Virus record (IMG/VR): IMGVR_UViG_3300039159_000019
Span: 1-31,229 of that record
Length of the DNA: 31,229 nucleotides
Reading direction: 5' to 3' (one strand)
From: a virus
Below the pieces are notes generated by a model, which searched no databases, was not told where the DNA came from, and saw only the letters and a program-made list of their open reading frames with translations. Both the position numbers and the translations under genes were made by a program. Below are positions 1-6,799 of this stretch, piece after piece. Numbering within the stretch: the stretch's first letter is position 1; each line of letters opens with the position of its first letter.

Positions 1-127
1 AGATTTACAAAATTAGCCGATTATGATGTTACTTTAGAAACAAACCTTGTTTCGTATGTTCAAAAAGCATTAGCTGAATTGCGCGCAACGCCAACAGTGT
101 ATATAGGAGATGCTAATAGACCCGAAA
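1..127. repeat. Terminal direct repeat, copy 1 (circular assembly overlap)
   Basis: The first 127 bases are identical to bases 31103-31229. The repeat lies in the middle of one reading frame that continues across it, and its length matches a common assembler k-mer. It is therefore best read as the overlap of a circular assembly, not as a biological terminal repeat. The unique circle is 31,102 bp. Confidence 0.93.
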
Positions 128-219
128 CAGTGGTTTTTGGCTATTACAGGAATTTTAATATTGTTCTTTCCACACCAAGCATATCCGATTGCACTATTGA
201 AGTTGAGGGACTAATTTAA
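1..219 (+). CDS. Tail protein downstream of the tape measure, 3' part (gene spans the circle junction)
   Basis: This is the C-terminal part of the gene that begins at 30437. Joined across the circle (30437-31102 plus 1-219) it encodes 294 residues. The part here ends in a segment with 'ELRATPTVYIGD' and the terminal 'CTIEVEGLI'. I recognise this ending from an uncharacterised family of siphophage tail proteins encoded directly after the tape measure. Its stop codon (217-219) shares a base with the ATG of the next gene. The role is probably distal tail or tip, from position only. See the 5' part for the N-terminus. Confidence 0.85.
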   Translation, partial: RFTKLADYDVTLETNLVSYVQKALAELRATPTVYIGDANRPETVVFGYYRNFNIVLSTPSISDCTIEVEGLI

Positions 220-578
220 TGGCCTATCCACCGATTACTCCATTGCCAACATCGCCTAGTAGGTCACAATCACCCGCCACATTTAGTGCTGATGCTGACG
301 CATTTCTTGGTGCATTGCCTGACTTTGGTTCAGACCAAAACGCATTGGCAGCTTATATTGAAGATTTGGCAATTGATGTAGAAGCAGCCGCTACAATTGG
401 CTCCGCAGCCATTGCTAATTTTAAAGGTATTTATAGCGCCGTAGTAACCTATCAAATAGGGCAGTCTGTTTTGTATAATAATTATTTTTGGTTAGCTTTA
501 ACTGTAAACATAGGCATAACACCTGTTAATGGCGCTAACTGGCAGAATGTGTCAATAATTGACGGTGGGACATTTTAA
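219..578 (+). CDS. Small tail protein with CBM5/12-like segment
   Basis: The product has 119 residues. The N-terminus, a Pro/Ser-rich stretch followed by 'SADADAFLGALPDF', matches a common opening of phage tail-fibre-associated proteins. Residues 70-112 have the pattern Y..G..V.YNN..W.A...N....P.....W, which resembles carbohydrate-binding module family 5/12. A similar segment (W-S-A-V-T-A-Y, then V-Y-Y and W-I-A-I) occurs near residues 27-66 of the preceding protein. The ATG overlaps the previous stop as TAATG, and the next gene starts on this gene's last base. It is likely a tail-tip or fibre-attachment component that may bind surface glycans. The fold assignment is by pattern only. Confidence 0.75.
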   Translation: MAYPPITPLPTSPSRSQSPATFSADADAFLGALPDFGSDQNALAAYIEDLAIDVEAAATIGSAAIANFKGIYSAVVTYQIGQSVLYNNYFWLALTVNIGITPVNGANWQNVSIIDGGTF

Positions 579-2050
579 TGGCAAACACTATTTTAGTAAA
601 GCGTGGCTTAGAAGCTAACCGCACAACAGTAACTCCCAACGCGGGTGAGATTCTTTACACAACAGACACAAAACAAGTGTTTATTGGAGATGGCGCAACT
701 TCTGGCGGTAATGCTGTTGGTGTTTCTCAAGTCAAATATCCACAAAACATTCAATCTGCCAACTACACGCTAGTTTTAGATGATGCTGGTAAGCAGATAT
801 TCCACCCTGCCGCAGATACGTCAACTCGCGTATACACCATCCCTTCAAACGCCAGTGTTGCCTTCCCTATTGGCACAGTGGTTTTGTTCACGGTTGAAAA
901 TAGTGCCCGTAACGTAGCCGTTGCAATTAACAGCGATACTTTGATAAATGGTAGTGGATTAACAGGGGCAATTACAGTCCCCGCAAACAACACGCTTGAG
1001 TGTATAAAAGTTACTTCATCAAAGTGGATGGCTAATTTTTTATATCCAGCAAATAGTGTGCAGCCATATCAAATAGCAGTAGCGCACACCACATCACCAT
1101 TCGTATCTGCATACCCGTGGAGCGGCTCTGGTTTTGGCACTAAATACGCCAATCCGGCAACGGTACCTACAACCACTGGCCGAGGCGTAGCGTTTTCACC
1201 ATCTGGCGATGCTATAGCCGTAGCGCACGATGGGCCACCAAATGTTTCCGCGTATCCGTGGAGCGGCTCTGGTTTTGGCACTAAATACGCCGACCCAGCC
1301 ACACTACCTACAGGTAGTGGCTTAGGCGTGGCGTTTTCACCATCTGGCGATGCTATTGCTGTAGCGCACGTTGTGTCACCCTTCGTGTCTGCGTATCCGT
1401 GGAGCGGTTCTGGTTTTGGGGTTAAATACGCCAACCCAGCTACACTACCTACAGGCGTTGGCAATGGCGTAGCGTTTTCACCCGCTGGCGATGCTATAGC
1501 CGTAGCGCACAATACAACACCAAGTGTTTCCGCTTATCCGTGGAGCGGTTCTGGTTTTGGGGTTAAATACGCCAACCCAGCTACACTGCCTGTAGGAATT
1601 GGCTATGGCGTAGCGTTTTCACCTGCTGGCGATGCTATTGCTGTAGCGCACTCCACAACACCTTTTATATCCGCGTATCCGTGGAGCGGTTCTGGCTTTG
1701 GAACTAAATACGCCAATCCGGCAACCCTACCTACATTTAATGGCAACGGCGTAGCATTCTCACCTGCTGGCGATGCTATTGCTGTAGCGTCACCTCTCGT
1801 ATCTGCATACCCGTGGAGCGGCTCTGGTTTTGGAACTAAATACGCCAACCCGGCAACCCTACCTACAGGTACTGCCTTTGGCGCAGCGTTTTCACCATCT
1901 GGCGATGCTATTGCTGTAGCGCACTCTACAGCCCCTTTTATAACAGTTTACGTGTGGAGCGGTGCTGGCTTTGGAAATAAATACCAAGTCGATCCAGCCA
2001 CCCTACCTACAGGTACTGGCAACGGCGTAGCCTTTAACTTTACCCCATAA
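578..2050 (+). CDS. Tail fibre: Mtd-like N-terminal domain plus seven-blade beta-propeller repeats
   Basis: The product has 490 residues. Residues 1-47 ('KRGLEANRTTVTPNAGEILY', then 'VFIGDG') match the N-terminal attachment domain of major-tropism-determinant-type phage fibres. A beta-rich linker follows to about residue 165. The rest is seven tandem repeats of about 47 residues built on AYPWSGSGFG, KYANPATLP, GVAFSPSGDA and IAVAH, a WD40-like pattern. Seven copies fit one closed seven-bladed propeller. Variation is concentrated at two short positions per repeat, as expected for exposed loops of a receptor-binding face. This is probably the host-recognition protein. Start is ATG overlapping the previous stop. 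Confidence 0.85.
   Translation: MANTILVKRGLEANRTTVTPNAGEILYTTDTKQVFIGDGATSGGNAVGVSQVKYPQNIQSANYTLVLDDAGKQIFHPAADTSTRVYTIPSNASVAFPIGTVVLFTVENSARNVAVAINSDTLINGSGLTGAITVPANNTLECIKVTSSKWMANFLYPANSVQPYQIAVAHTTSPFVSAYPWSGSGFGTKYANPATVPTTTGRGVAFSPSGDAIAVAHDGPPNVSAYPWSGSGFGTKYADPATLPTGSGLGVAFSPSGDAIAVAHVVSPFVSAYPWSGSGFGVKYANPATLPTGVGNGVAFSPAGDAIAVAHNTTPSVSAYPWSGSGFGVKYANPATLPVGIGYGVAFSPAGDAIAVAHSTTPFISAYPWSGSGFGTKYANPATLPTFNGNGVAFSPAGDAIAVASPLVSAYPWSGSGFGTKYANPATLPTGTAFGAAFSPSGDAIAVAHSTAPFITVYVWSGAGFGNKYQVDPATLPTGTGNGVAFNFTP
1073..2047 (+). repeat. Seven tandem 141-bp repeats encoding propeller blades
   Basis: Copies 1-5 are 47 codons each. Copy 6 is 44 codons because three residues are missing in its first variable loop. 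Copy 7 is a diverged 46-codon end copy (VYVWSGAGFG). Nucleotide identity between copies is very high in the core segments and low in two short windows, roughly blade residues 6-10 and 33-38. Such an array could change copy number by recombination. Confidence 0.9.
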
Positions 2051-2061
2051 AGAAAGAATAT

Positions 2062-2361
2062 ATGTCCTACTCACAACTGCCAATTGAATACAAATACGAC
2101 ACGCTTGCGGATGCAATGTATGCCCGTGAGGTGGAGCATTTCCACTATGACTTTGACCGCCGGAACTTTGAGCATCTGCTGGCTAACGCTACAGACAACG
2201 AGTTTGCGGCGGGTGTGGCCGAGCGGCTCCAAGACACAGCAAAGCAAATGGGTAACGTGGCTGGAATTATGGCTGCGCTTGAAGCACAAATTGAAGACAA
2301 AGATGCTTATGCGGCAGCAGTAGAACGCGCTATTGCACGCAGGGCAGCTAAGGAGGAATAA
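2062..2361 (+). CDS. Hypothetical protein in tail/lysis interval
   Basis: The product has 99 residues and is rich in Ala, Glu and Asp. It is predicted to be mainly helical, with a charged C-terminus (AIARRAAKEE). I do not recognise a family. It lies between the fibre and a tail chaperone-like protein, so a role as fibre chaperone or small tail accessory protein is possible but unproven. The last bases carry AAGGAGG, which serves as the ribosome binding site of the next gene. The stop TAA overlaps that gene's ATG. Confidence 0.7.
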   Translation: MSYSQLPIEYKYDTLADAMYAREVEHFHYDFDRRNFEHLLANATDNEFAAGVAERLQDTAKQMGNVAGIMAALEAQIEDKDAYAAAVERAIARRAAKEE

Positions 2362-2813
2362 TGCGCTACGTCCAAGCCCTCAACGGTGTATTCCAGCGCC
2401 ACATTAACGGCTTCGAGCCTACCCAGTGGGATGCAGACAACTACTGCTATGCAGTGCGGCTGACAGACGAGCAAGTTGAGCACTACGGTGTGTCAAAGCT
2501 CAAACTGGTAACACCACCATATTATGACCCCACTACGCAGACCCGTGATGAAGGTGATGCCCTGCTGGTTGACGGCCTGTGGACACAGAACTGGATAGTG
2601 ACTGACTTGGACGCTGAAGCAGCAATTGCAACAGCCGACACGCAGTGGGGCATTGTCCGTAACGAGCGTAACAGGCTGCTGGCTGACAGCGATTGGACGC
2701 AGCTTCCTGACGCGCCTGTTGATGCCGCTGCGTGGGCTACATACCGCCAAGACTTACGCGATGTAACTGACCAAGCAGACCCGTTCGCTATCCTCTGGCC
2801 CGTATCACCATGA
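2361..2813 (+). CDS. Tail fibre assembly / tail chaperone-like protein (Phage_tail_APC-like C-terminus)
   Basis: The product has 150 residues. The C-terminal 50 residues contain 'RNERNRLLADSDWTQLPDAP', then W..YRQDLRDV and a terminal P-F-x-x-L-W-P. This is the signature of the small phage tail assembly chaperone family found after fibre genes (Phage_tail_APC, PF16778). The N-terminal half is less conserved and probably contacts the fibre. It has a strong AAGGAGG site and overlaps the next gene by ATGA. The family assignment is fairly secure; the exact client is inferred from position. Confidence 0.8.
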   Translation: MRYVQALNGVFQRHINGFEPTQWDADNYCYAVRLTDEQVEHYGVSKLKLVTPPYYDPTTQTRDEGDALLVDGLWTQNWIVTDLDAEAAIATADTQWGIVRNERNRLLADSDWTQLPDAPVDAAAWATYRQDLRDVTDQADPFAILWPVSP

Positions 2814-3010
2814 AAATCCACACATTCTTAAATTATTTGGGAGATAATCTGAAGCACATAGCTGATGGTGCGGCTGCATTGGCGGCTTTTGGTGCTTTGG
2901 CTCAGTTATTGCCTCCGCTTGCTTCTTTACTTACAATAGTGTGGATGAGTTTACGCATATACGATTGGCTCGAAGCAAGGCTCAACGGGGAGCGTTTGCC
3001 AAAAGAATAA
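2810..3010 (+). CDS. Small membrane protein, holin candidate 1
   Basis: The product has 66 residues. A hydrophobic segment from about residue 20 to 52, interrupted by Pro-Pro and closed by 'SLRIYDWLEARL', fits one long or two short membrane helices. A charged C-terminus (NGERLPKE) follows. This pattern is common among small phage holins. The gene sits two genes upstream of the endolysin and overlaps the preceding gene by ATGA. A second membrane protein at 4701-4967 could share the role or act as antiholin. Confidence 0.65.
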   Translation: MKIHTFLNYLGDNLKHIADGAAALAAFGALAQLLPPLASLLTIVWMSLRIYDWLEARLNGERLPKE

Positions 3011-3019
3011 AGGAAATTT

Positions 3020-4198
3020 ATGCGGAAGCTATCAATTGATGATGCGCTATTAGCGTGTGCTAATCCATACCAACGACACGTTTTAGAAGCTATAAACCTA
3101 CATGGCAGCGCACGGGCTGCATCTGTAGCCCTAGGCTTAAATGTTGGTCAAGCATCCGAAATATATTTGCGTGTAAAGCGTAAGGCTGCAAAGCAAGGTT
3201 ACGCGCCGGAGCATGATTTTACACGCCCTGTACCCGATGGCTTTATCGCCAAGGGTGTTTCGACCTACTACAACAAAGACGGCAAGCCAACTGCTCAATG
3301 GGTAAAAGCTTCTCTTGACGCAGAGCGCCAGCAAGAGTTGTTTCGCGAAGCAGCAAATGCAATGGCAAACGAACTGCCTCGCCTGACGCCTATTGTCGCC
3401 CCTGAGCAGTTTAACGCCGACCTGATGACGATGTACACGCTAACCGACGCGCATATTGGAATGCTGGCGTGGCATCGTGAAGGCGGCGCTGACTGGGACT
3501 TGACTATCGCAGAGGCGGTCATCGTCGGGTGCTTTGAACAGATTATCAAATGCTCGCCTGACAGTGAGACAGCCGTGCTTAATCAGCTTGGAGACTTGCT
3601 GCACTACGACGGTTTGTCTGCGGTAACTCCCACCAGCGGACACGTGCTCGACGCTGACGGACGGTTTACCAAGATGGTTGAGGTCGCCGTGCGCGTGCTG
3701 CGCCGTATCGTTAATATGTTGCTGGCGAAGCATCAAAAGCTTCATGTGATATTAGCCGAAGGCAATCACGATATGGCGTCAAGCGTATGGTTACGCACCA
3801 TGTTCAAGGCGCTTTACGAAAACGAGCCGCGCATCACGGTAGACGACAGCGCACTGCCCTACTACGCATATGAGTTTGGTGAGGTAATGCTGACATTCCA
3901 CCACAGCCACCTGAAGAAGTTTGGCGCAATGCGTGAAGTGATCCCAGCAATGTTTGCGCCTATTTGGGGCCGCACTACAAAGCGTTATTGCCACACAGGA
4001 AACTACCACCACAGCAAAGAAGAAGAACACGCAGGGATGAAGGTGATGCAGCACCCGACGCTAGCTGCGCGGGACGCCTACGCTTCACGCGGGGCATGGT
4101 TTTCAGACCGCGAAATTTGCTCTATAACGTACCATCGGAAATTTGGTCAGGGAATGCGCGTCTATGCTTGCCCTGAGATGTTGGAGGATGCAGCATGA
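3020..4198 (+). CDS. HTH-containing calcineurin-like metallophosphoesterase
   Basis: The product has 392 residues. The N-terminal 60 residues look like a helix-turn-helix (LHGSARAASVALGLNVGQAS). The rest is a metallophosphoesterase with all expected metal-site motifs: LTDAHIG at 141-147, LGDLLHYD near 190-197, GNHD at 248-251, HHSH at 294-297 and HTGNYHH at 325-331. Proteins of this architecture are frequent in phages of alphaproteobacteria. Their substrate is unknown; nucleic-acid or nucleotide phosphoester hydrolysis is plausible. The gene has a good AAAGGA site and overlaps the endolysin gene by ATGA, so it is expressed with the lysis genes. Confidence 0.85.
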   Translation: MRKLSIDDALLACANPYQRHVLEAINLHGSARAASVALGLNVGQASEIYLRVKRKAAKQGYAPEHDFTRPVPDGFIAKGVSTYYNKDGKPTAQWVKASLDAERQQELFREAANAMANELPRLTPIVAPEQFNADLMTMYTLTDAHIGMLAWHREGGADWDLTIAEAVIVGCFEQIIKCSPDSETAVLNQLGDLLHYDGLSAVTPTSGHVLDADGRFTKMVEVAVRVLRRIVNMLLAKHQKLHVILAEGNHDMASSVWLRTMFKALYENEPRITVDDSALPYYAYEFGEVMLTFHHSHLKKFGAMREVIPAMFAPIWGRTTKRYCHTGNYHHSKEEEHAGMKVMQHPTLAARDAYASRGAWFSDREICSITYHRKFGQGMRVYACPEMLEDAA

Positions 4199-4704
4199 AC
4201 AACAACTTTGGAAAGAGCCTGGCTTTGGTGTTGGAGCACGAAGGCGGCTTTGTAAACGATAAGCACGACAAGGGTGGCGCTACCAATAAAGGCGTAACCC
4301 AAGCCGTTTACGATGGCTATCGTCGCATTCGTGGGCGTGGGAAGCAGTCTGTTAAGTTTATCAGCGATGAAGAAACCCGCTCAATCTACAAGCTGCAATA
4401 TTGGGATAAGGTGCATGGCGACTATCTTCCTACTGGCCTTGATTACGCCATGTTTGATTTCGCCGTAAACTCTGGCGTCAGCCGTGCGTCGAAGTATTTG
4501 CAAGCAGTGCTAGGTGTGCCTCAGGATGGCGTTATAGGGGCTAGAACGCTCGGAGCTATAACTAATCCCGTAAACACCATCAACGCACTGTGCGACCGCC
4601 GCATGGGGTTTTTGCTTAACATCGACACGTTCTGGCGGTTTGGCAAAGGCTGGATGCGCCGCGTTGCCGAAGTGCGCCAGGACGCTTTGGACATGGCTGC
4701 ATGA
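4195..4704 (+). CDS. Endolysin, glycoside hydrolase family 108 type
   Basis: The product has 169 residues. The N-terminal 'VLEHEGGFVNDKHDKGGATN' is the GH108 motif, with the likely catalytic Glu at position 16. 'LDYAMFDFAVNSG' is also typical of the family. The C-terminal half contains 'YLQAVLGVPQDGVIG' and R-R..FL, matching the peptidoglycan-binding domain usually fused to GH108 (PG_binding_3). It cleaves the peptidoglycan glycan backbone at lysis. There is no signal peptide, so release needs a holin. It overlaps both neighbours by 4 bases. Confidence 0.92.
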   Translation: MNNNFGKSLALVLEHEGGFVNDKHDKGGATNKGVTQAVYDGYRRIRGRGKQSVKFISDEETRSIYKLQYWDKVHGDYLPTGLDYAMFDFAVNSGVSRASKYLQAVLGVPQDGVIGARTLGAITNPVNTINALCDRRMGFLLNIDTFWRFGKGWMRRVAEVRQDALDMAA

Positions 4705-4967
4705 TTAACCTGTGGACTCCTGACGGTCGAAGGGCTGCTGCCTTTGCTGCACTGCTAGGCGGTTGCGTCATTATGACGGTCTTTGCTGCCGTTGGTGTTT
4801 ATTTAGTGTCAGGCAACGCTACCTATAGCTTTTACCTTGCTCTAGCTGCTCATGTCCAGATTATGCTTGGCCTAGCAGGATTTACCGCTTTATTTGTGCG
4901 CCGCACAATTCGCGCTGGCAAAGATGGTGTTGAGATTATCGACATGGAAAACAAAGATGCTAACTAA
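4701..4967 (+). CDS. Two-helix membrane protein, holin candidate 2
   Basis: The product has 88 residues with two hydrophobic segments (about residues 12-37 and 43-66), the second ending in 'FVRRTIRAGKDGVEI', and a charged acidic tail. It lies directly between endolysin and Rz, the usual place for a holin or antiholin, and overlaps the endolysin by ATGA. The 3' end also overlaps the Rz start by 11 bases. Two small membrane proteins in one lysis region suggest a holin/antiholin pair, but which is which cannot be told from sequence. Confidence 0.7.
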   Translation: MINLWTPDGRRAAAFAALLGGCVIMTVFAAVGVYLVSGNATYSFYLALAAHVQIMLGLAGFTALFVRRTIRAGKDGVEIIDMENKDAN

Positions 4968-5445
4968 GTATATCCCATACCTCCGCCTTGCACCATACGC
5001 GGCAATAGTCGTATTTGCTCTTGTGGCAGCCATACAGTGGCAAAACGCACGGCACTGGAGTAAGGTGGCCTTAAATGAACGCGCCGCACACAGTGCCACC
5101 GTAGAGCGTTATAATGGCGCACAAGTGGTGGCGGCTGAAATTAATAAGGCCAAGGTCGCACAGATTGAACGCGAATATGAAATTGCAGGACAGAAAGCAG
5201 AGGCAGAACATGAAAAACTTATTGCTACCAATCGCGCTAATCTTGCTGGCTGGCTGCGCTCCAAAGGCGTTAAAGGTGCTTCCCGTAGCGCCGATACAAG
5301 CAGCGCCGCCCCAGTGTCCGGTGACGCTATGCAGGGAACCGATACGGCCCTCGTTCCTGTTGCCGACCTCGAAATAGTGGCCGATGCTTACGCGCAGTTA
5401 GACGCGCTTAGAGCGTGGGCGCTTGAGGTCGGCAAGGTTAAATAA
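4957..5445 (+). CDS. Rz-like i-spanin (inner membrane spanin)
   Basis: The product has 162 residues from the ATG at 4957. I chose this start because it puts a membrane helix (about residues 11-27, APYAAIVVFALVAAIQW) at the N-terminus after a short cytoplasmic tail. A charged, heptad-like segment follows (ERYN...EINKAKVAQIEREYEIAGQKA), as in Rz proteins. A longer upstream reading from 4894 would bury that anchor. The protein would sit in the inner membrane and bridge the periplasm to the lipoprotein encoded inside it at 5210-5377. No neighbour on this strand follows it. Confidence 0.82.
   Translation: MLTKYIPYLRLAPYAAIVVFALVAAIQWQNARHWSKVALNERAAHSATVERYNGAQVVAAEINKAKVAQIEREYEIAGQKAEAEHEKLIATNRANLAGWLRSKGVKGASRSADTSSAAPVSGDAMQGTDTALVPVADLEIVADAYAQLDALRAWALEVGKVK
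5210..5377 (+). CDS. Rz1-like o-spanin lipoprotein embedded in Rz
   Basis: This 55-residue product is read in a different frame wholly inside the Rz gene. It starts MKNLLLPIALILLAGC, a short signal sequence with lipobox LLAGC and acylated Cys at position 16. A proline-rich remainder follows (APIQAAPPQCP, REPIRPSFLLP). This is exactly the Rz1 pattern of embedded outer-membrane spanins. An AGAGG ribosome site lies 6 bases before the ATG. Together with Rz it would fuse inner and outer membranes at lysis. A longer reading exists upstream in the same frame, but it lacks a signal peptide at its N-terminus. Confidence 0.88.
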   Translation: MKNLLLPIALILLAGCAPKALKVLPVAPIQAAPPQCPVTLCREPIRPSFLLPTSK

Positions 5446-5485
5446 TCCCGTCATATCTTGTGGAGCCTCTCACTGAAGCGCAATA

Positions 5486-5536
5486 CACAGGAGCCAGTTT
5501 GCCGGACTCTGGCATAAAAAAGCCCGGCATCCTGTG
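5486..5536. terminator. Nested inverted repeats at convergent gene junction, possible bidirectional terminator
   Basis: Between the converging plus and minus blocks, CACAGGA (5486-5492) pairs with TCCTGTG (5530-5536). GCCGG (5501-5505) pairs with CCGGC (5524-5528) inside it. An alternative hairpin GCCAG/CTGGC (5493-5497, 5509-5513) overlaps. A run of six A after position 5515 gives U6 in the minus-strand transcript. Position supports a terminator; the hairpin-plus-U arrangement is not canonical. Confidence 0.45.
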
Positions 5537-5556
5537 ACCGATAAGCGGCTAGGTTA

Positions 5557-5736
5557 TCAATCAGTGCCAAAGTAGTCCAACATCCGCTTTAACGCCTTGA
5601 TGTCTTTGCGATACGTCTTAGCGTCCTCTGGGTGGACATAGCCGTGTGCTGCGTTTATCTCAATGTCCTCTAGTGTCTTCTTTAGCCATGCGCGAACAAG
5701 GCCGTCCAACGCGGCGGGGTGTATCTCAATCATCAT
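5557..5736 (-). CDS. Small hypothetical protein, last gene of minus operon
   Basis: The product has 59 residues and begins MMIEIHPAALDGLVRAWL. It is mostly helical and charged, ending KRMLDYFGTD. It is preceded by ACAGGAGC, a good ribosome site 8 bases before the ATG at 5736. That ATG overlaps the stop of the upstream zinc protein (ATGATGA), so it is probably translationally coupled. I do not recognise the family. Confidence 0.72.
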   Translation of the reverse strand: MMIEIHPAALDGLVRAWLKKTLEDIEINAAHGYVHPEDAKTYRKDIKALKRMLDYFGTD

Positions 5737-6044
5737 GTGCTTTGCTCCTGTAGTGCTGCTATCTCGCCAGACGCTTGCGCTAGTGCATCCTTGTGGCTGT
5801 TGATTTCATGCGTAAGGCGCTCGACATCTGCGCGAAGGCGGGTTAACTCGTCGGCGGTGTCAGGCGTTCGCGTGCTCCATAGGTCCACAACTTTTGCTTT
5901 ACTCGGTAGTTGCGGTGTCTTGAAATGACACTGGCAACATTCAACCCAATGGCGTCGGCGCGAAGCATCAAAGTGACGCATCTTCACATCGGGGCTGCCA
6001 CACCACGGCACAGGGCAATTCTTGAGCGTAGGTGCATCAGTCAT
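5733..6044 (-). CDS. Lar-like zinc-finger protein with coiled-coil tail
   Basis: The product has 103 residues. Residues 9-60 contain C-P-V-P-W-C and, 21 residues on, CCQC, then K-A-K-V-V-D-L-W-S-T-R. This matches the Lar restriction-alleviation family pattern of two Cys pairs followed by A...W..R. The last 40 residues are a heptad-like helix (LTRLRADVERLTHEINSH). Lar-like proteins in phages are thought to modulate host restriction or bind nucleic acid; activity here is unproven. The start ATG overlaps the stop of the Ala-rich gene by ATGA. Confidence 0.7.
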   Translation of the reverse strand: MTDAPTLKNCPVPWCGSPDVKMRHFDASRRRHWVECCQCHFKTPQLPSKAKVVDLWSTRTPDTADELTRLRADVERLTHEINSHKDALAQASGEIAALQEQST

Positions 6045-6799
6045 ACAGACTCACTTATAAGTGTTAAAAGTAGGTCGCGTTGTCTGCGTCGGGCAGCAGC
6101 AGCAGCAGCATCAGCAGCACAAAAAGCATCAACAGCAGCATCAGCAGCAGCAGCACAAGAAGTAGCAGCAGCAGCAGCAGCAGCAGCAGCATCAGCAGCA
6201 CAAGAAGTAGCAGCATCAGCAGCACAAGAAGTAGCAGCAGCAGCAGCATCAGCGGCATAAGCAGCAGCATCAGCGGCATAAGCAGCAGCACGAGCAGCAT
6301 AATCAGCATAAGCAGCATAAGCAGCAGCAGCAGCACGAGCAGCATAAGCGCCAGCATAAGCAGCAGCATCAGCATCAGCGGCATTACGTGACCGTATTTC
6401 GCCATTAGCGAGCAGGTCTATGCCTGCAATCACAGGATCGATAACGGCCTGAATTTCCGGCTCTTGCTTTGGCAATGAACGCAATTCAGCGGCAAGAAAC
6501 TGCCAGTGTATTTTGGATAGGTCCTTACCGTCTCGTCCAACGGCTGCGGGTAAGGCTGCAAAAAACGCTTTAGCGTCTGTCGCAGGAAGTGCTTCAAATA
6601 TATCTTCCGCAATACGCAAAAGATGTGGCGTCAAGCCAAACTTTTCAACAGCAAACATTGGTTCGTCCAAATGTGACAAGCAGCCGATAAAGCATCCGTG
6701 TGAACCATTCCAGTATTTACCTTGGATAAGCTCATCAGCGGCTATGTGTTGTGCGACTTGCGTCTGTAGCAGGTCGAAGTTTTTTGTTAGGGTGGTCAT
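6041..6799 (-). CDS. Ala-rich repeat protein with conserved N-terminal domain
   Basis: The product has 252 residues. Residues 20-130 form a conserved domain ('GKYWNGSHGCFIGCLSHLDE', 'FGLTPHLLRIAEDIFEALP', 'DLSKIHWQFLAAEL'). I recognise it from uncharacterised phage and bacterial proteins that likewise end in long alanine-rich repeats. Residues 140-235 are about two thirds Ala, punctuated by Tyr, Asp, Arg and the repeated unit ATSCAADA with four Cys. A basic/hydrophobic end follows (RRRQRDLLLTLISESV). The tail should form a long helix. Function is unknown. The ATG overlaps the upstream stop by ATGA. Confidence 0.75.
   Translation of the reverse strand: MTTLTKNFDLLQTQVAQHIAADELIQGKYWNGSHGCFIGCLSHLDEPMFAVEKFGLTPHLLRIAEDIFEALPATDAKAFFAALPAAVGRDGKDLSKIHWQFLAAELRSLPKQEPEIQAVIDPVIAGIDLLANGEIRSRNAADADAAAYAGAYAARAAAAAYAAYADYAARAAAYAADAAAYAADAAAAATSCAADAATSCAADAAAAAAAAATSCAAAADAAVDAFCAADAAAAAARRRQRDLLLTLISESV
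6095..6382 (-). repeat. Trinucleotide-rich low-complexity tract (GCN codons)
   Basis: On the plus strand the tract reads as runs of GCA/CAG interrupted by CAT, CAC, TAA and AAG triplets. It encodes the alanine-rich tail of the minus-strand gene. Because the period is three, open frames also appear on both strands (a Ser-rich one on plus, a Leu-rich one on minus), but these are artefacts of the repeat. Replication slippage could change its length without shifting frame. Confidence 0.85.

Noticed and set aside
1-127. Terminal repeat as attachment site, LTR or packaging repeat
   Set aside because: It lies inside one uninterrupted tail gene and its length matches an assembler k-mer, so circular assembly overlap is simpler.
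1069-1848. Long minus-strand open frames (1069-1512, 1603-1848) opposite the fibre repeats
   Set aside because: They repeat with the same period as the plus-strand blades and are a mirror of biased codons in the repeat; no ribosome sites and no independent family.
1073-2047. Fibre repeats as a diversity-generating retroelement target
   Set aside because: No reverse transcriptase, template repeat or Avd-like gene is present, and variable sites are not biased to adenine-derived changes as far as can be seen.
4894-5445. 183-residue version of Rz
   Set aside because: The longer N-terminus would place 21 extra residues before the membrane anchor and overlaps the holin candidate deeply; the ATG at 4957 fits the i-spanin pattern.
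6095-6382. Triplet tract as CRISPR or regulatory repeat array
   Set aside because: There is no unit of 25-40 bases with unique spacers; it is continuous low-complexity coding sequence.
6064-6405. Ser-rich plus-strand frame and Leu-rich minus-strand frame across the triplet tract
   Set aside because: Both result from a period-three repeat that keeps all frames open; the minus-strand Ala frame has a conserved N-terminal domain and correct overlaps.
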